DNA of 64,000 nt from Symmachiella dynata (GTDB taxonomy: Bacteria > Planctomycetota > Planctomycetia > Planctomycetales > Planctomycetaceae), in contig NZ_CP036276.1 in NCBI RefSeq assembly GCF_007747995.1, positions 1,231,001-1,295,000 on the forward strand, read 5' to 3'. This document shows positions 10,324 to 18,749 of the stretch, piece after piece. The notes below the pieces were generated by a model. The model worked only from the letters and a program-made list of their open reading frames with translations, was not told the origin of the DNA and ran no database searches. The stretch's first letter is position 1, and every line of letters begins with the position of its first letter. The position numbers and the translations under genes were made by a program.

Positions 10324-11598
10324 ATGTCAAAACTCCCCAAAAATCGAATGATGCGGACGATGGGGTGGTTGCTCGTCGGTTTGCTATTCTTAGGGGTCGG
10401 CTGTTCCCGAAGACCACGCACATCGGCGCTTCCCCGTCCCTCGTCGGCCGGATTTAGCCGCGTGAACGGTGCGTCCGCTGCGCGAGATGTCGCTGAATCG
10501 GGCGATGGACAGGCGGAACAGGCTGGTGTAGTCAGCAACACCGCTACCACATTGCAGGTCCCGGCCGCTGATGAAACTGTTTCGGAACTGGATGGCGCCA
10601 TCGCCGCCGCTACCGAAGGTGTGGCCATTGAAGATCAGACCGTGGCGGAGCATCCGGCGGACAAGACCACTGAATCATTCAATCCATTGCGGCGGTTGAT
10701 CAACTGGAATAGTGGTGATACGCCGAAATCGGAAACGCTCGAAGATGTCGTTGAAGAGAACGACGTCGATGTGGCCGAACAAATTGACACGAACGCAGAT
10801 CCCGAAACAAAAGAGGCACCCGTGCCTCCGGTCCGCACGCGCGGCCAACGATTGTTGTCGATGTTGCGGTTCCCTTGGGGAAATGAGGCTGAGGATGCGA
10901 CTGCGACTGATACGGACGAATCGGACTTAACGGATGCCGAATTCGAACCCGATCCCTTGGATAGCTTACCGGCGTTGGGGGCTAGTGAGGATCAGTTTTC
11001 GGACAGCGCGGAATTGTCCGAAGAGATCGGCGTGATCGAGATCGACGAATCGATTCCAGAGAGTGTGCCGACCGTTCGCGAACCACAACCTTGGAGCGAA
11101 TCCCCTTCCACGACACCACCGACCGGTGTCTCCAATCAGTCCATCGCAACATTGGCTGACTTTAACTTCGACGAATCCGCGGAGGGAGGGGCGGAGAGAT
11201 CGTCTGCGGAGGCTGCTGATGTTTCAGACACTGAAGGTTCGTCGGAGCGTCCAAAGCTTTCGAATCAATTCCGTTCGCCGGCACGGCCCTTGGCCGACAG
11301 AGCGCATACGCCGGTGGACGATCTTCGCCGCGCCATTTTTCCCGAGTCGTTGATCCCCGAAGGAGACGTGGACGAGATTGACGCCGGTCTGGTTGCCCAA
11401 GAAGAAGAGGAACAAGCTCCCGCCGCTGTCGTGCAAATTCCGAATCGGCTGCCGGCTCCCAAATTTCGTGGAGTCGCCAAGGCATGGCCGACGAAATTGG
11501 CGAATCGCAATTCGCTCCTGATCGGCTCTCTGGTGGGCTTTGGACTGTTGTTCGCGTGGGGCCTCTGGCGGCGATCGCGCGCCCGTGATGAGGTGTGA
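10324..11598 (+). CDS. Acidic lipoprotein with C-terminal membrane helix, unknown function
   Basis: A 424-residue protein not recognised as a known family. The N-terminus is a lipoprotein signal: basic residues, a hydrophobic run and the lipobox LGVGC with Cys27. The body is low-complexity, rich in Asp, Glu, Ala and Thr and probably largely disordered, with short basic islands such as RLLSMLRFPW. A hydrophobic helix (SLLIGSLVGFGLLFAWGLW, about residues 395-415) and an Arg-rich tail close the protein, so it may be anchored at both ends. It could span between two membrane surfaces; that is inference. An alternative start at 10348 would leave the signal peptide intact. It is divergent from the ParA gene and about 250 bases upstream of the PilZ-like gene. 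Confidence 0.75.
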   Translation: MSKLPKNRMMRTMGWLLVGLLFLGVGCSRRPRTSALPRPSSAGFSRVNGASAARDVAESGDGQAEQAGVVSNTATTLQVPAADETVSELDGAIAAATEGVAIEDQTVAEHPADKTTESFNPLRRLINWNSGDTPKSETLEDVVEENDVDVAEQIDTNADPETKEAPVPPVRTRGQRLLSMLRFPWGNEAEDATATDTDESDLTDAEFEPDPLDSLPALGASEDQFSDSAELSEEIGVIEIDESIPESVPTVREPQPWSESPSTTPPTGVSNQSIATLADFNFDESAEGGAERSSAEAADVSDTEGSSERPKLSNQFRSPARPLADRAHTPVDDLRRAIFPESLIPEGDVDEIDAGLVAQEEEEQAPAAVVQIPNRLPAPKFRGVAKAWPTKLANRNSLLIGSLVGFGLLFAWGLWRRSRARDEV

Positions 11599-11845
11599 TC
11601 CTCCGGCCACGAAACGCTCGCGCGCCGGTCAATGACGCTGCTGAGCGACACCCAGTTCACTCAAGGACGTTGGGTATCACGTTGGTTGCTCGCGAAATTC
11701 CGGTTGCAACGATTATCGGAGCAAGGGATTTGACCCGACCGGATTTGTACGCCCGCCTCACTGCCGGCGGCGACCTATACTTCAGGGAATTAAACCGCGT
11801 CTTCGTTCCGTAAATCAACGTACTTTGCAACTTGGAGTGGCAGCG

Positions 11846-12202
11846 ATGTCGAGCGACCCCTGGAGCCGACCCACGACAGATGACTTGAAACGTGTTCTGG
11901 AAAGCATCGGCGATTCCGAGGACCATCATGATCGCGCGGTCGAGAGGTTGGATCTATCCGTGCCGGCTGAGATTGTCACTTCGCGGGGCAACATCATCGC
12001 CTGTATGACGCGTGAGATCAGCCGTTTGGGGATAGGACTGTTGCACAAAGGCTCGGTGACGCCTGGAGTCGTGTTGGTGAAATTGGCCAGCGACAGCCGC
12101 GAGTTTCACTATCGCGTGCAGCTGGAGTGGTGCCATCCTTGCGAAGGAGGTATGTTCATCAGCGGCGGAACATTTCTGGAAAAAGTCGACCCCAACGAGT
12201 AG
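11846..12202 (+). CDS. PilZ-like domain protein
   Basis: A 118-residue cytoplasmic protein. The ATG at 11846 is chosen because GGAG lies eight bases upstream; an in-frame TTG at 11825 has no support. The fold resembles a lone PilZ domain: an Arg-containing stretch (DRAVERLDLSVPAEI) before the beta barrel, the ISRLGIGLL segment in place of the (D/N)xSxxG motif, and a terminal SGGTFLE strand. PilZ domains bind cyclic di-GMP through RxxxR plus (D/N)xSxxG. Here the motifs are imperfect (SRLG rather than DxSxxG), so binding is uncertain. Related proteins control motility, adhesion or polysaccharide output. It is followed by a small membrane protein on the same strand. Confidence 0.68.
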   Translation: MSSDPWSRPTTDDLKRVLESIGDSEDHHDRAVERLDLSVPAEIVTSRGNIIACMTREISRLGIGLLHKGSVTPGVVLVKLASDSREFHYRVQLEWCHPCEGGMFISGGTFLEKVDPNE

Positions 12203-12270
12203 AGCGGAGATGAACCTCGCTATCGCTCGGTCGAGCAAGTTGTGAAATCAGCGTGCTTGCCGGGAATAAA

Positions 12271-12732
12271 ATGCGTCTGCAGCGCATCGTAGTTTGTATG
12301 CAGACGCTGTATTCCCTACTTGCCGATGCCGTCGTGTTTCTGCACGGCGCCTATGTGGCCTTCGTGATCTTTGGCTTGCTGGCCGTATTGGTCGGATCAC
12401 TCTGGGGCCAGCGGTGGGTCTCTAACTTTTGGTTTCGCAGTCTGCATTTGACGATGATTTTGGTCGTCGTCATTGAATCCTGGTTGGGGATTGTCTGCCC
12501 GTTGACGACGTTGGAGAAGTTCCTCCGTGAAAAAGCGGGGATGGGCGACTATACTGGTGACTTCATCGGACGGTGGGTGCACGATGTGCTCTTCATGGAT
12601 TTGTCGCCCGCTACCTTCACGGTGATGTACACGCTATTCGGATTATCGGTGGTTGCGACATTGATCATCGTGCCGCCCCGATGGCCCTGGCGGAAATCGG
12701 ATTCGCGGACTGCGGATGATATCAGTGGTTGA
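12271..12732 (+). CDS. DUF2784-like integral membrane protein
   Basis: About 153 residues with three or four predicted membrane helices (AVVFLHGAYVAFVIFGLLAV, LTMILVVVIESWLGIVCPLTTLE, FTVMYTLFGLSVVATLIIV). The conserved core, with a His in the first helix (FLHGAYV), GxxCPLTTLE after the second and a following WVHDVLF segment, is typical of DUF2784. The family has no established function. The start is ambiguous: ATG at 12271 has a weak GGGA upstream, while ATG at 12298 (MQTLYSLLADAVV) matches the usual family N-terminus. The next gene starts 40 bases downstream, so co-transcription with the flavoprotein is possible. Confidence 0.82.
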   Translation: MRLQRIVVCMQTLYSLLADAVVFLHGAYVAFVIFGLLAVLVGSLWGQRWVSNFWFRSLHLTMILVVVIESWLGIVCPLTTLEKFLREKAGMGDYTGDFIGRWVHDVLFMDLSPATFTVMYTLFGLSVVATLIIVPPRWPWRKSDSRTADDISG

Positions 12733-12772
12733 TGACTTGGCGGTTCCGGCCCTGAGGCTTTAAACTTGGGGG

Positions 12773-13840
12773 ATGGAAACACACGCTCTTAACAACCTGC
12801 CGCGCTATGACCCGTGTCGAAGTTATGCCTGGAACTACGACCATCCGCCGGGACCTGTCGAGTTGGGTCTTGCGCCCGTTGAGGGGACATGGTCGTTTTT
12901 CGGAAAGCCGGTTCCTTCACCGTTGGGAATTCCAGCTGGGCCGTTATTGAACGGTGCCTGGCTGTTGTATTACGCGAGTTTGGGTTTTGACGTCTTGACC
13001 TACAAGACGGTTCGCAGCAGCGCGCGGGAATGTTATCCGCTGCCCAACCTACAGCCAGTCGAAGTTGATGGCATGATGCGCGGCGGCGAGTCGGCGCTTC
13101 CCGTCTCGGCAACGATGCGGGGAAGTTGGGCCGTTTCGTTTGGAATGCCCTCGCAACCGCCGGACGTTTGGCGGGCCGATGTGCAACGTACGCGCGATCG
13201 ATTGGCGCCGGAGAAAGTACTGTCGGTGTCAGTCGTCGGTAGCATTCAGCCGGGGTGGTCCACCGAGGACTTGGCGGCCGACTATGCACAGTGCGCGAAA
13301 TGGGCGGTCGACAGCGGCGCTGACTGCGTGGAGACCAACTTCTCCTGTCCCAACGTGAACACGTGCGACGGCCAATTGTATCTGCAACCCGATGCTGCGC
13401 GTTGTATTGCCGAGGCGGTTCGCCAAGCCGTCGGCCGCACACCCTACATCATTAAGATCGGCCATGTCACGGATGATGCAGCGATGTCGGCGTTGATCGC
13501 AGCTGTGCAACCTTTTGCGGATGGATTGGCCATGACCAATAGCGTGGCAGCGACAGTTGCTGCTGATGGAGCGGACTTGTTGTTCGGCGGCGATCCGCGC
13601 GGAATCTGTGGTCTCGCTACGCGCGACGCTGCGCTTGAGCAAGTTGAACGCTTCCGGCAAGAGATCACCAAGCAGCGGGCTGAGTTGGAAATCATCGGTG
13701 TTGGAGGGATTGGCAGTGCGGATGACGTGCGTGCCCATTTGCGTGCTGGGGCGGTCAGCGTACACATAGCGACAGCAGCGATGGTTGATCCATTGATCGG
13801 TGAGAAGATTCGCCGGGCATTCGGCTCCGAGTCACGGTGA
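12773..13840 (+). CDS. Dihydroorotate-dehydrogenase-like flavoprotein
   Basis: A 355-residue TIM-barrel protein of the DHOD/dihydropyrimidine-dehydrogenase superfamily. Visible signatures are GIPAGPLLNGAW (substrate and FMN loop), YKTVRSS with the flavin-contacting lysine, NFSCPNV with the catalytic-loop cysteine and asparagines, IIKIGHV with a conserved lysine, and GVGGIGSADDVRAHLRAGA, the FMN phosphate site. DHODs oxidise dihydroorotate to orotate in pyrimidine synthesis. This protein diverges from PyrD around the N-terminus and is not beside other pyr genes, so it may be a paralogue acting on another substrate. The plus-strand transcript ends just before a hairpin at 13859-13891. Confidence 0.85.
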   Translation: METHALNNLPRYDPCRSYAWNYDHPPGPVELGLAPVEGTWSFFGKPVPSPLGIPAGPLLNGAWLLYYASLGFDVLTYKTVRSSARECYPLPNLQPVEVDGMMRGGESALPVSATMRGSWAVSFGMPSQPPDVWRADVQRTRDRLAPEKVLSVSVVGSIQPGWSTEDLAADYAQCAKWAVDSGADCVETNFSCPNVNTCDGQLYLQPDAARCIAEAVRQAVGRTPYIIKIGHVTDDAAMSALIAAVQPFADGLAMTNSVAATVAADGADLLFGGDPRGICGLATRDAALEQVERFRQEITKQRAELEIIGVGGIGSADDVRAHLRAGAVSVHIATAAMVDPLIGEKIRRAFGSESR

Positions 13841-13851
13841 AGTGAGCGCAC

Positions 13852-13891
13852 AAAAAAACGGTTCGACTCTTTTTTGAGAAGAGCCGAACCG
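13852..13891 (-). terminator. Intrinsic terminator for the minus-strand gene at 13932
   Basis: A 13-bp stem with one mismatch (13859-13871 with 13879-13891) and a 7-base loop. On the minus strand it is followed by seven T (the A-run at 13852-13858). It lies between convergent genes and points toward terminating the minus-strand transcript; the plus strand lacks a T-run. Confidence 0.75.
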
Positions 13892-13931
13892 CGTTATGCG
13901 TCGTGGTTCGTTGAGCATGGCCAGACAGCAG

Positions 13932-14327
13932 TTAACGACCGCCGCCATAGTATTGGCTGTGGTTCATGAACGATGAAGTGTGTCCGGTGACGCCCAAGCG
14001 GGAGCCGGCAGCCTGTCGGCGAATATAATTCACCGTGTCTTGCTGTTCCAACTGCAGGTTATTGGTTTGCTGCCGCAACTGACCGATCTCTTGGTTGTTA
14101 TTCACAATCCCTTGACGGAATTCTTGTTGCGGACGGACGAGGTTGAAATAATTCTCGCCAATCGAGGCGTCGCGGCGCAACAAGTTCAAGTAAGGGCTGA
14201 CGGGAGGATTACTGCGGACGCTGGGCCGGCGCGGTCGTCGAACTGGTGATTGTGCGTTCACATCAATTTCAACAACAGTGCTCAGAATCAACATCACCGC
14301 GGGTACGAGCAGAGTTCGTCGTAACAT
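13932..14327 (-). CDS. Small secreted protein, Gln/Asn-rich, unknown function
   Basis: A 131-residue protein with a clear signal peptide (MLRRTLLVPAVMLILSTVVE, cleavage near VNAQS). The mature part starts with a Pro/Arg segment (SPVRRPRRPSVRSNPP). It continues with a heptad-like Gln/Asn-rich stretch (GQLRQQTNNLQLEQQDTV) likely to form a coiled coil, and ends in a His/Tyr/Gly tail. I recognise no family. It is preceded by 240 non-coding bases and followed by a good intrinsic terminator, so it probably has its own transcript. A role in the envelope or matrix is only a guess. Confidence 0.75.
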   Translation of the reverse strand: MLRRTLLVPAVMLILSTVVEIDVNAQSPVRRPRRPSVRSNPPVSPYLNLLRRDASIGENYFNLVRPQQEFRQGIVNNNQEIGQLRQQTNNLQLEQQDTVNYIRRQAAGSRLGVTGHTSSFMNHSQYYGGGR

Positions 14328-14569
14328 GGTTCGTCACCCTATTTAAGTCGTTGGGGGTTAGTCACATCCGGAGCCATCGAAAATCCGTTGATCCGAATGT
14401 GCTTGCCTCATCAACGATTATACCTGGAAAAGCAGCGAAGTAAACTAAAATGTCTAGGCCGTTCGCCGCATCAGACTTGGTAAACTATTTACTCGGCATT
14501 TTGTGGATACCATCGCTTCTAATTTACCAAGTCTGCTTATTAAATGTTCGGCATCCGTAGGATTAGCAA

Positions 14570-15661
14570 TTAGAATCCGCCGCCACCGCCTCCGAATGAG
14601 GTACCTTGCTGAATATTCCGCACGGCACCGTTGCCGAGAATCGTGAATCCAAACAGTCGTTCAAACGGTGCAATGACTTTGGCAATGAAGATGTCTGAGG
14701 CGAACATCGGGTCGGCGGCTACGTAGATGCGGTCACCCGGGAGAATTTGGTAGTTCGTTCGCGTCGATCCCCCTTTGACGATGGCATCCCAGTCGACCGG
14801 CAGAATCTGTTCGGCATCCAATTCCGCCGGAGCGGGGCGTGCGACCCAGATCTTTTTCTTGCTACCGATCGTCGGCAGTCCGCCAACTTGGGCGAAGGCG
14901 TCGAGCACGGTTTCATTTCCCTTAATCGGCAAGCTGTAGAGTTGGTCTCCTTCGCCGCCTCCGTCGTTGATGATGTAGTAGACCTTGCTGTTGTAGCCGG
15001 AGACATCAACATTGACTTCCGGATTGAGGATATATTGCGACAGGTGCTCTTCGAGCAGCATCTTGGCTTGTTCCAATGTGTAACCGGCGACAACCACGCT
15101 GCCGTAAACTCCCAGGTGAACGGTCCCGTCCATACGGACGAGGTGCGGACCGTCGACGACTTGCTTACCGCCGAGTTGTTCCAACTCAACAGAGAGCTTG
15201 GGAGGATTGATGAAGATTTCATTCAAGTGATCCAGCACCGCGTTTTGAGCTTCGTCGATGGTCATTCCAGCGACCTCGACTTTGCCGTATTCCGGCCCCA
15301 GGTTGACCTTGCCGTCATTCTCGATGAGGTAGGCGCGGGCAATTTCCTTAAATGAGACCGTGACTTCAGAGTCTTCCGGCAAGATCGGAATGGTCGTGTT
15401 CGACAGGATCCGCAGGCTATCCCCGGGAAGAAGTTTATCGTCGCGACGACGGATGTTGTTGACCGTTTGGATCAACAATTCGTCAGGCGGTTCGATGACG
15501 TATGCCGGCATCATCGTTTTCTGCAGCTCTCTGGGCACATTCGTATAAATGGGCGTCGGAGTATCTGTCCGATTCGCCGCTGCGCACCCGGTGGCAAACA
15601 GAGAACTGATAGTAATCAAAGCCAATAGGCTAGCGCGTTGAAGGCGGCATGAGTGTCGCAT
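14570..15661 (-). CDS. Wza-type polysaccharide export lipoprotein
   Basis: A 363-residue outer-membrane polysaccharide biosynthesis/export protein. The start at 15661 puts a lipoprotein signal first (LITISSLFATGCAA, Cys near residue 26). A Poly_export domain follows: the stretch from YVIEPPDELLIQTV through LLPGDSLRILSN to NDGKVNLGPEYGKVEVAGMTIDEAQ, then a second repeat, RMDGTVHLGVYGSVVVAGYTLEQA. An SLBB-like region (SKVYYIINDGGGEGDQLYSLPIKGNETVLDAFAQVGGL) and the PGDRIYVAADP motif complete it. The C-terminus is Gly-rich. Such proteins form the outer-membrane channel for exopolysaccharide. No glycosyltransferase or Wzc-like kinase is nearby, so it stands apart from a synthesis cluster, as is common in planctomycetes. 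Confidence 0.93.
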   Translation of the reverse strand: MRHSCRLQRASLLALITISSLFATGCAAANRTDTPTPIYTNVPRELQKTMMPAYVIEPPDELLIQTVNNIRRRDDKLLPGDSLRILSNTTIPILPEDSEVTVSFKEIARAYLIENDGKVNLGPEYGKVEVAGMTIDEAQNAVLDHLNEIFINPPKLSVELEQLGGKQVVDGPHLVRMDGTVHLGVYGSVVVAGYTLEQAKMLLEEHLSQYILNPEVNVDVSGYNSKVYYIINDGGGEGDQLYSLPIKGNETVLDAFAQVGGLPTIGSKKKIWVARPAPAELDAEQILPVDWDAIVKGGSTRTNYQILPGDRIYVAADPMFASDIFIAKVIAPFERLFGFTILGNGAVRNIQQGTSFGGGGGGF

Positions 15662-15713
15662 GGCTGGGTCGATGCTCGCGAAAGGTTGGGTCGTTGTCCA
15701 TCGAGCACGAGAA

Positions 15714-15992
15714 CTAGTAGTGCGAGTGCGGGAACACCGCCCGTTGTTCTCGTGTTGTGTGAACGAACCGGTTTTGCCCGTCCGCCACACGATAATCGAT
15801 CTGAAACATTCCGTTCATCGACCAGCGGCTGAGGACCCTTTGAGCGAATCGTGACGATTGTGCCAGATTTTCCCCTTCTACCGTGATTAACATCTGCGCC
15901 CAGTCGGTGAGCAGTCGGCGTATTTCCTGTCCCCATCGAAACTTGCAGCGACGGCAGTGCCTAACCTGTTGCTTGAAAAGGTTTTGCAACAT
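15714..15992 (-). CDS. Possible small protein upstream of the export lipoprotein
   Basis: Doubtful 92-codon ORF. In its favour: it is on the same strand and 52 bases upstream of the polysaccharide export gene, it fills an otherwise empty stretch, its third codon positions are roughly two-thirds G or C, as expected for coding sequence here, and its translation is compositionally ordinary, with a CRRC pair (HCRRCKFRWG) and a Trp-rich centre. Against it: no ribosome-binding site precedes the ATG, and I recognise no family. Confidence 0.3.
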   Translation of the reverse strand: MLQNLFKQQVRHCRRCKFRWGQEIRRLLTDWAQMLITVEGENLAQSSRFAQRVLSRWSMNGMFQIDYRVADGQNRFVHTTREQRAVFPHSHY

Positions 15993-16227
15993 TCAAAGGT
16001 CCGGTTGGGTAGACTTTAACGCTTGTAGCGATTGCGCCGGGGCGTGGTTACCGATCGTACCTGTTCCTCCGGCAAAACCCGATTGTATTGTGCCGGTTTT
16101 CCTGAAAATGTCGACGTTCGATACCACAAGACGTGGTCCCGGCAGTTACGTTTCGGCGCTGCCAGGGGAGTCTTGTTTGCGACAAATTTTGCGATAACGA
16201 GCGGGTATTGATCAGTGGAGGAATATG
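15993..16227. other. Intergenic promoter region
   Basis: Together with the doubtful ORF at 15714-15992 this forms a 566-base stretch without a secure gene (15662-16227). It lies between divergent transcripts, so both promoters should be here, but no strong boxes are visible. GGAGG at 16217-16221 is the ribosome-binding site of the following gene. Confidence 0.35.
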
Positions 16228-17352
16228 ATGGTGGCAATTATCCAAAAAAACCGCGGACGATTTGTGAGCTTGTCCTTGGCGTTGGCCATCGGCTGTTCCG
16301 GATCTCAAGGGTACAACACGGTTGCTCGCCCAGCCGGTGAGTCGGATATTGCTCAGGCGCCACAGACCTCCTCCCCAGCGGTTGTGGTACAACAGCAAAC
16401 TCCACAACTTCAGGCTCCACAGTCGCGTCAACCGGTTCAGCCAATCGCAACGGTTCGCCGTCCCACGAACGGCACAGTTCGCTTGGTGGGGCATACGGAA
16501 CCACAGCATAAGGTGATTCAACGTGCGGCCGCCTCGCATCCGCAACATGTGGCCCCGCCGATTAGCGCACTGCACCTGACGCAGATGGAAAAGGACCGGC
16601 GTTCGATCGGTACGAAACCGGAAACGCCGGTCTTGATTCTCACAACGTTGCCGCCCAAGGCGGAAGGTGACGTCGCTGTCTTACTCTCGCAAGTTCGCTC
16701 GGGGGATGCGGCGACGTGTCGCGAAGCCATTTATCAGTTAGGCCGCCGGGGTGAAGACGCAATCGCAGCTGCACCCACATTGACAGTGATGCTGCGTGAC
16801 CGCGATCACTTGATTCGCGTTCAAGCGGCATTGGCGCTGTGGCGGATTACTCAACAAGCGGAGTTTTCAGTTCCCACGTTGGCCGATGCGATCAACTTCA
16901 GCACGCCGCGAGCCAAGTCGTTTGCCGCTGTCGCGCTTGCGGAAATGGGACCGGCTGCCCGTGAAGCGATTCCGGCGCTGAAGATTGCTGCTCGGAAGAA
17001 CTCGGGCAAAATTCGCGTCCAAGCCGCAGAGGCGTTGTGGACGGTTGCGGAAGGGAACCGCGACGCACTGGAAACGATGGCCTTGGCGCTGCGGGATGAT
17101 GATCCGGAAGTCCGCTGGGCTGCCGCTTATGCATTGGGGGACATTGCTCCAAAAAATCCCATGATCGTCGACGCCTTGGCGCGTCGCCTGCGGGATGTCA
17201 ACGACGGGGTTCGCGTTGCGGCCGCTTTTGCGTTGGGAGAAATCGGGCCGTCGGCGAAGGACGCGGAAACGGTTTTGACTGCCGCGGCCAGCGATCCGAA
17301 CCAAGAAGTCCGCCAAGCAGCTGCAGTGGCGCTTGATCGTGTGCGAGACTAA
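16228..17352 (+). CDS. HEAT-repeat lipoprotein
   Basis: About 374 residues. Two ATGs adjoin (16225, 16228); the second has better spacing from GGAGG. The N-terminus is basic with a hydrophobic run ending in AIGCSG, a plausible lipobox. A Gln/Pro-rich linker covers about residues 30-90. From about residue 145 there are at least six HEAT/PBS-type helical repeats, with recurring units such as IRVQAALALWRI, KSFAAVALAEMGPAAREAIPAL, VRWAAAYALGDIAP, VRVAAAFALGEIGPSAKDA and VRQAAAVALDRV. HEAT repeats form protein-binding solenoids. No catalytic residues are evident. Probably a membrane-tethered protein-interaction factor; the partner is unknown. Confidence 0.85.
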   Translation: MVAIIQKNRGRFVSLSLALAIGCSGSQGYNTVARPAGESDIAQAPQTSSPAVVVQQQTPQLQAPQSRQPVQPIATVRRPTNGTVRLVGHTEPQHKVIQRAAASHPQHVAPPISALHLTQMEKDRRSIGTKPETPVLILTTLPPKAEGDVAVLLSQVRSGDAATCREAIYQLGRRGEDAIAAAPTLTVMLRDRDHLIRVQAALALWRITQQAEFSVPTLADAINFSTPRAKSFAAVALAEMGPAAREAIPALKIAARKNSGKIRVQAAEALWTVAEGNRDALETMALALRDDDPEVRWAAAYALGDIAPKNPMIVDALARRLRDVNDGVRVAAAFALGEIGPSAKDAETVLTAAASDPNQEVRQAAAVALDRVRD

Positions 17353-17467
17353 TCGCCCGCTAGGAAAGCGATCCTAGGGAACTTCGGTTGACGAAACGCG
17401 CGCAGTTCGGGATAACGTGGATCATTGCCTAACGCATTTCCCTTACTCCTTTTGAACTGTTGGCGCT

Positions 17468-17890
17468 GTGACGAACAAGGACGATATCACCCGCGAAGAT
17501 TTAGAGCATGTTCGGCTCAGCTTTCAACGTTGCAAAACGCATGCAGAATTTTCGGATATTTTCTACGATCATCTAGCGCAACAGTCGTCGGAAATCGGCC
17601 CCATGTTCGCCGCGACCGATATGGTCAAGCAGAACGAATTGTTGCGAGTGGGGATTGAAAGTCTGATCGACTTTTCAGCGGGCGACGCGGACGTTGAGGT
17701 CGAGATCCGCCGCTTAGGTGTGCTGCATGATCGCAAGCATCATGCGATCCAACCCGCGCTTTATCCGTTGTGGGTCAATGCCTTGGTGGCGACCATTGGC
17801 GAAACTGATTCCGAAGTTACGCCTGAAATCACGGCCGCGTGGCAGCGTGTGGTGGCTCCCGGGATTGCGTTGATCGGCTCGTACTATTGA
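17468..17890 (+). CDS. Single-domain bacterial globin
   Basis: A 140-residue heme protein of the bacterial globin family, read from a GTG start. The helix-B/C pattern FYDHLAQQSSEIGPMF gives a B10 tyrosine (Tyr33) and the CD1 phenylalanine (Phe47). The stretch MVKQNELLRVGIESLI is helix E. LGVLHDRKHHAIQPALYPLW contains the probable proximal histidine (His87) and the following PxLYxLW signature seen in single-domain globins. There is no reductase or sensor domain, so it resembles Vitreoscilla-type haemoglobins that bind oxygen or detoxify NO with a separate reductase. It stands between a HEAT lipoprotein and a convergent ABC transporter, with no obvious partner gene. Confidence 0.85.
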   Translation: MTNKDDITREDLEHVRLSFQRCKTHAEFSDIFYDHLAQQSSEIGPMFAATDMVKQNELLRVGIESLIDFSAGDADVEVEIRRLGVLHDRKHHAIQPALYPLWVNALVATIGETDSEVTPEITAAWQRVVAPGIALIGSYY

Positions 17891-17926
17891 GCATGGTCCG
17901 CAGGCAACTCGCTGTGAGAGCCCCTC

Positions 17927-18739
17927 TCATCCCTTGAGACCCGTCGTGGCGATGCCGCGGATGAAGGTTTTTTGCGCTAGGAAAAACAACACGATGACCG
18001 GAGCGGTGAACATGACCGCTGCCGCCATCAACGGACCAAACTCGGTGTTGTAGGCGCTGACGAATTGCTGCAAGGCATAGGCAAGCGGAAATTTGTGCGG
18101 ATCATTGAGATATAGCAGCGGTCCGGCGAATTCGTTCCAGGTATGCAGGAATTGAAACAGCGCCACCGTAGCCAGCGCCGGCCAGGCAAGGGGAATGATG
18201 ATCCGCGAGAAAATCGTCCATTCGCCGGCACCATCCAGTCGCGCCGCTTCGGAGAGTTCCTCCGGAATCGTCAAGAAAAACTGCCGCAACAAAAAAACGT
18301 AAAATGCTTCCCCGGCCAACCAGCTTGGCAACACCAGCGGCCAATAGGTGTTGTACATGCCCAGGGCGGCGAACAATTGGAACCGCGGCAGCATCGTCAC
18401 ATGAAACGGCAACAGCATGGTGGCGATCAGCACAAAGAACAACAAATCCCGCCCCGGCCAACGCAGCCGCGCGAATCCATAAGCGACAACTGAACAGGAC
18501 AACAACGTGCCGAGCACATTCAGCACACACAACACGATAGAATTGGCCAAGTAGCGGCCGAAGTTCCCGGCACTCAGTGCTTGCGCATAATTCTCCGTAT
18601 GCCATTCGCTAGGCCACATTTCACTTTCGAGTTGTCCCGGCGGCTTAAACGAACTGAACAACATCCACACCAACGGCAACGCAAAGCCGACGGCGAGGAG
18701 GATGAGCAGCGGGTGGGCGAAACGTGGGGGGCGTTGCAT
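17927..18739 (-). CDS. Sugar ABC transporter permease, MalG type
   Basis: About 270 residues with six predicted membrane helices. It belongs to the carbohydrate ABC permease (MalG/AraQ) family. The cytoplasmic EAA loop is clear: LSEAARLDGAGEWTIFSRII, followed by IPLAWPAL, which couples to the ATPase. The N-terminal helix and the FKPPGQLESEMWPSEWHTENY segment are also typical. I chose the ATG at 18739 because it lies 10 bases after the upstream stop; the ATG at 18790 would overlap that gene by 41 bases. Its only companion is the solute-binding protein just upstream. A MalF partner and an ATPase are missing from the locus. Confidence 0.92.
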   Translation of the reverse strand: MQRPPRFAHPLLILLAVGFALPLVWMLFSSFKPPGQLESEMWPSEWHTENYAQALSAGNFGRYLANSIVLCVLNVLGTLLSCSVVAYGFARLRWPGRDLLFFVLIATMLLPFHVTMLPRFQLFAALGMYNTYWPLVLPSWLAGEAFYVFLLRQFFLTIPEELSEAARLDGAGEWTIFSRIIIPLAWPALATVALFQFLHTWNEFAGPLLYLNDPHKFPLAYALQQFVSAYNTEFGPLMAAAVMFTAPVIVLFFLAQKTFIRGIATTGLKG

Positions 18740-18749
18740 GGGGGGCGGT

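Noticed and set aside
17914-17929. Six-base hairpin between the convergent globin and permease genes
   Set aside because: Stem too short and no T-run, so not called a terminator.
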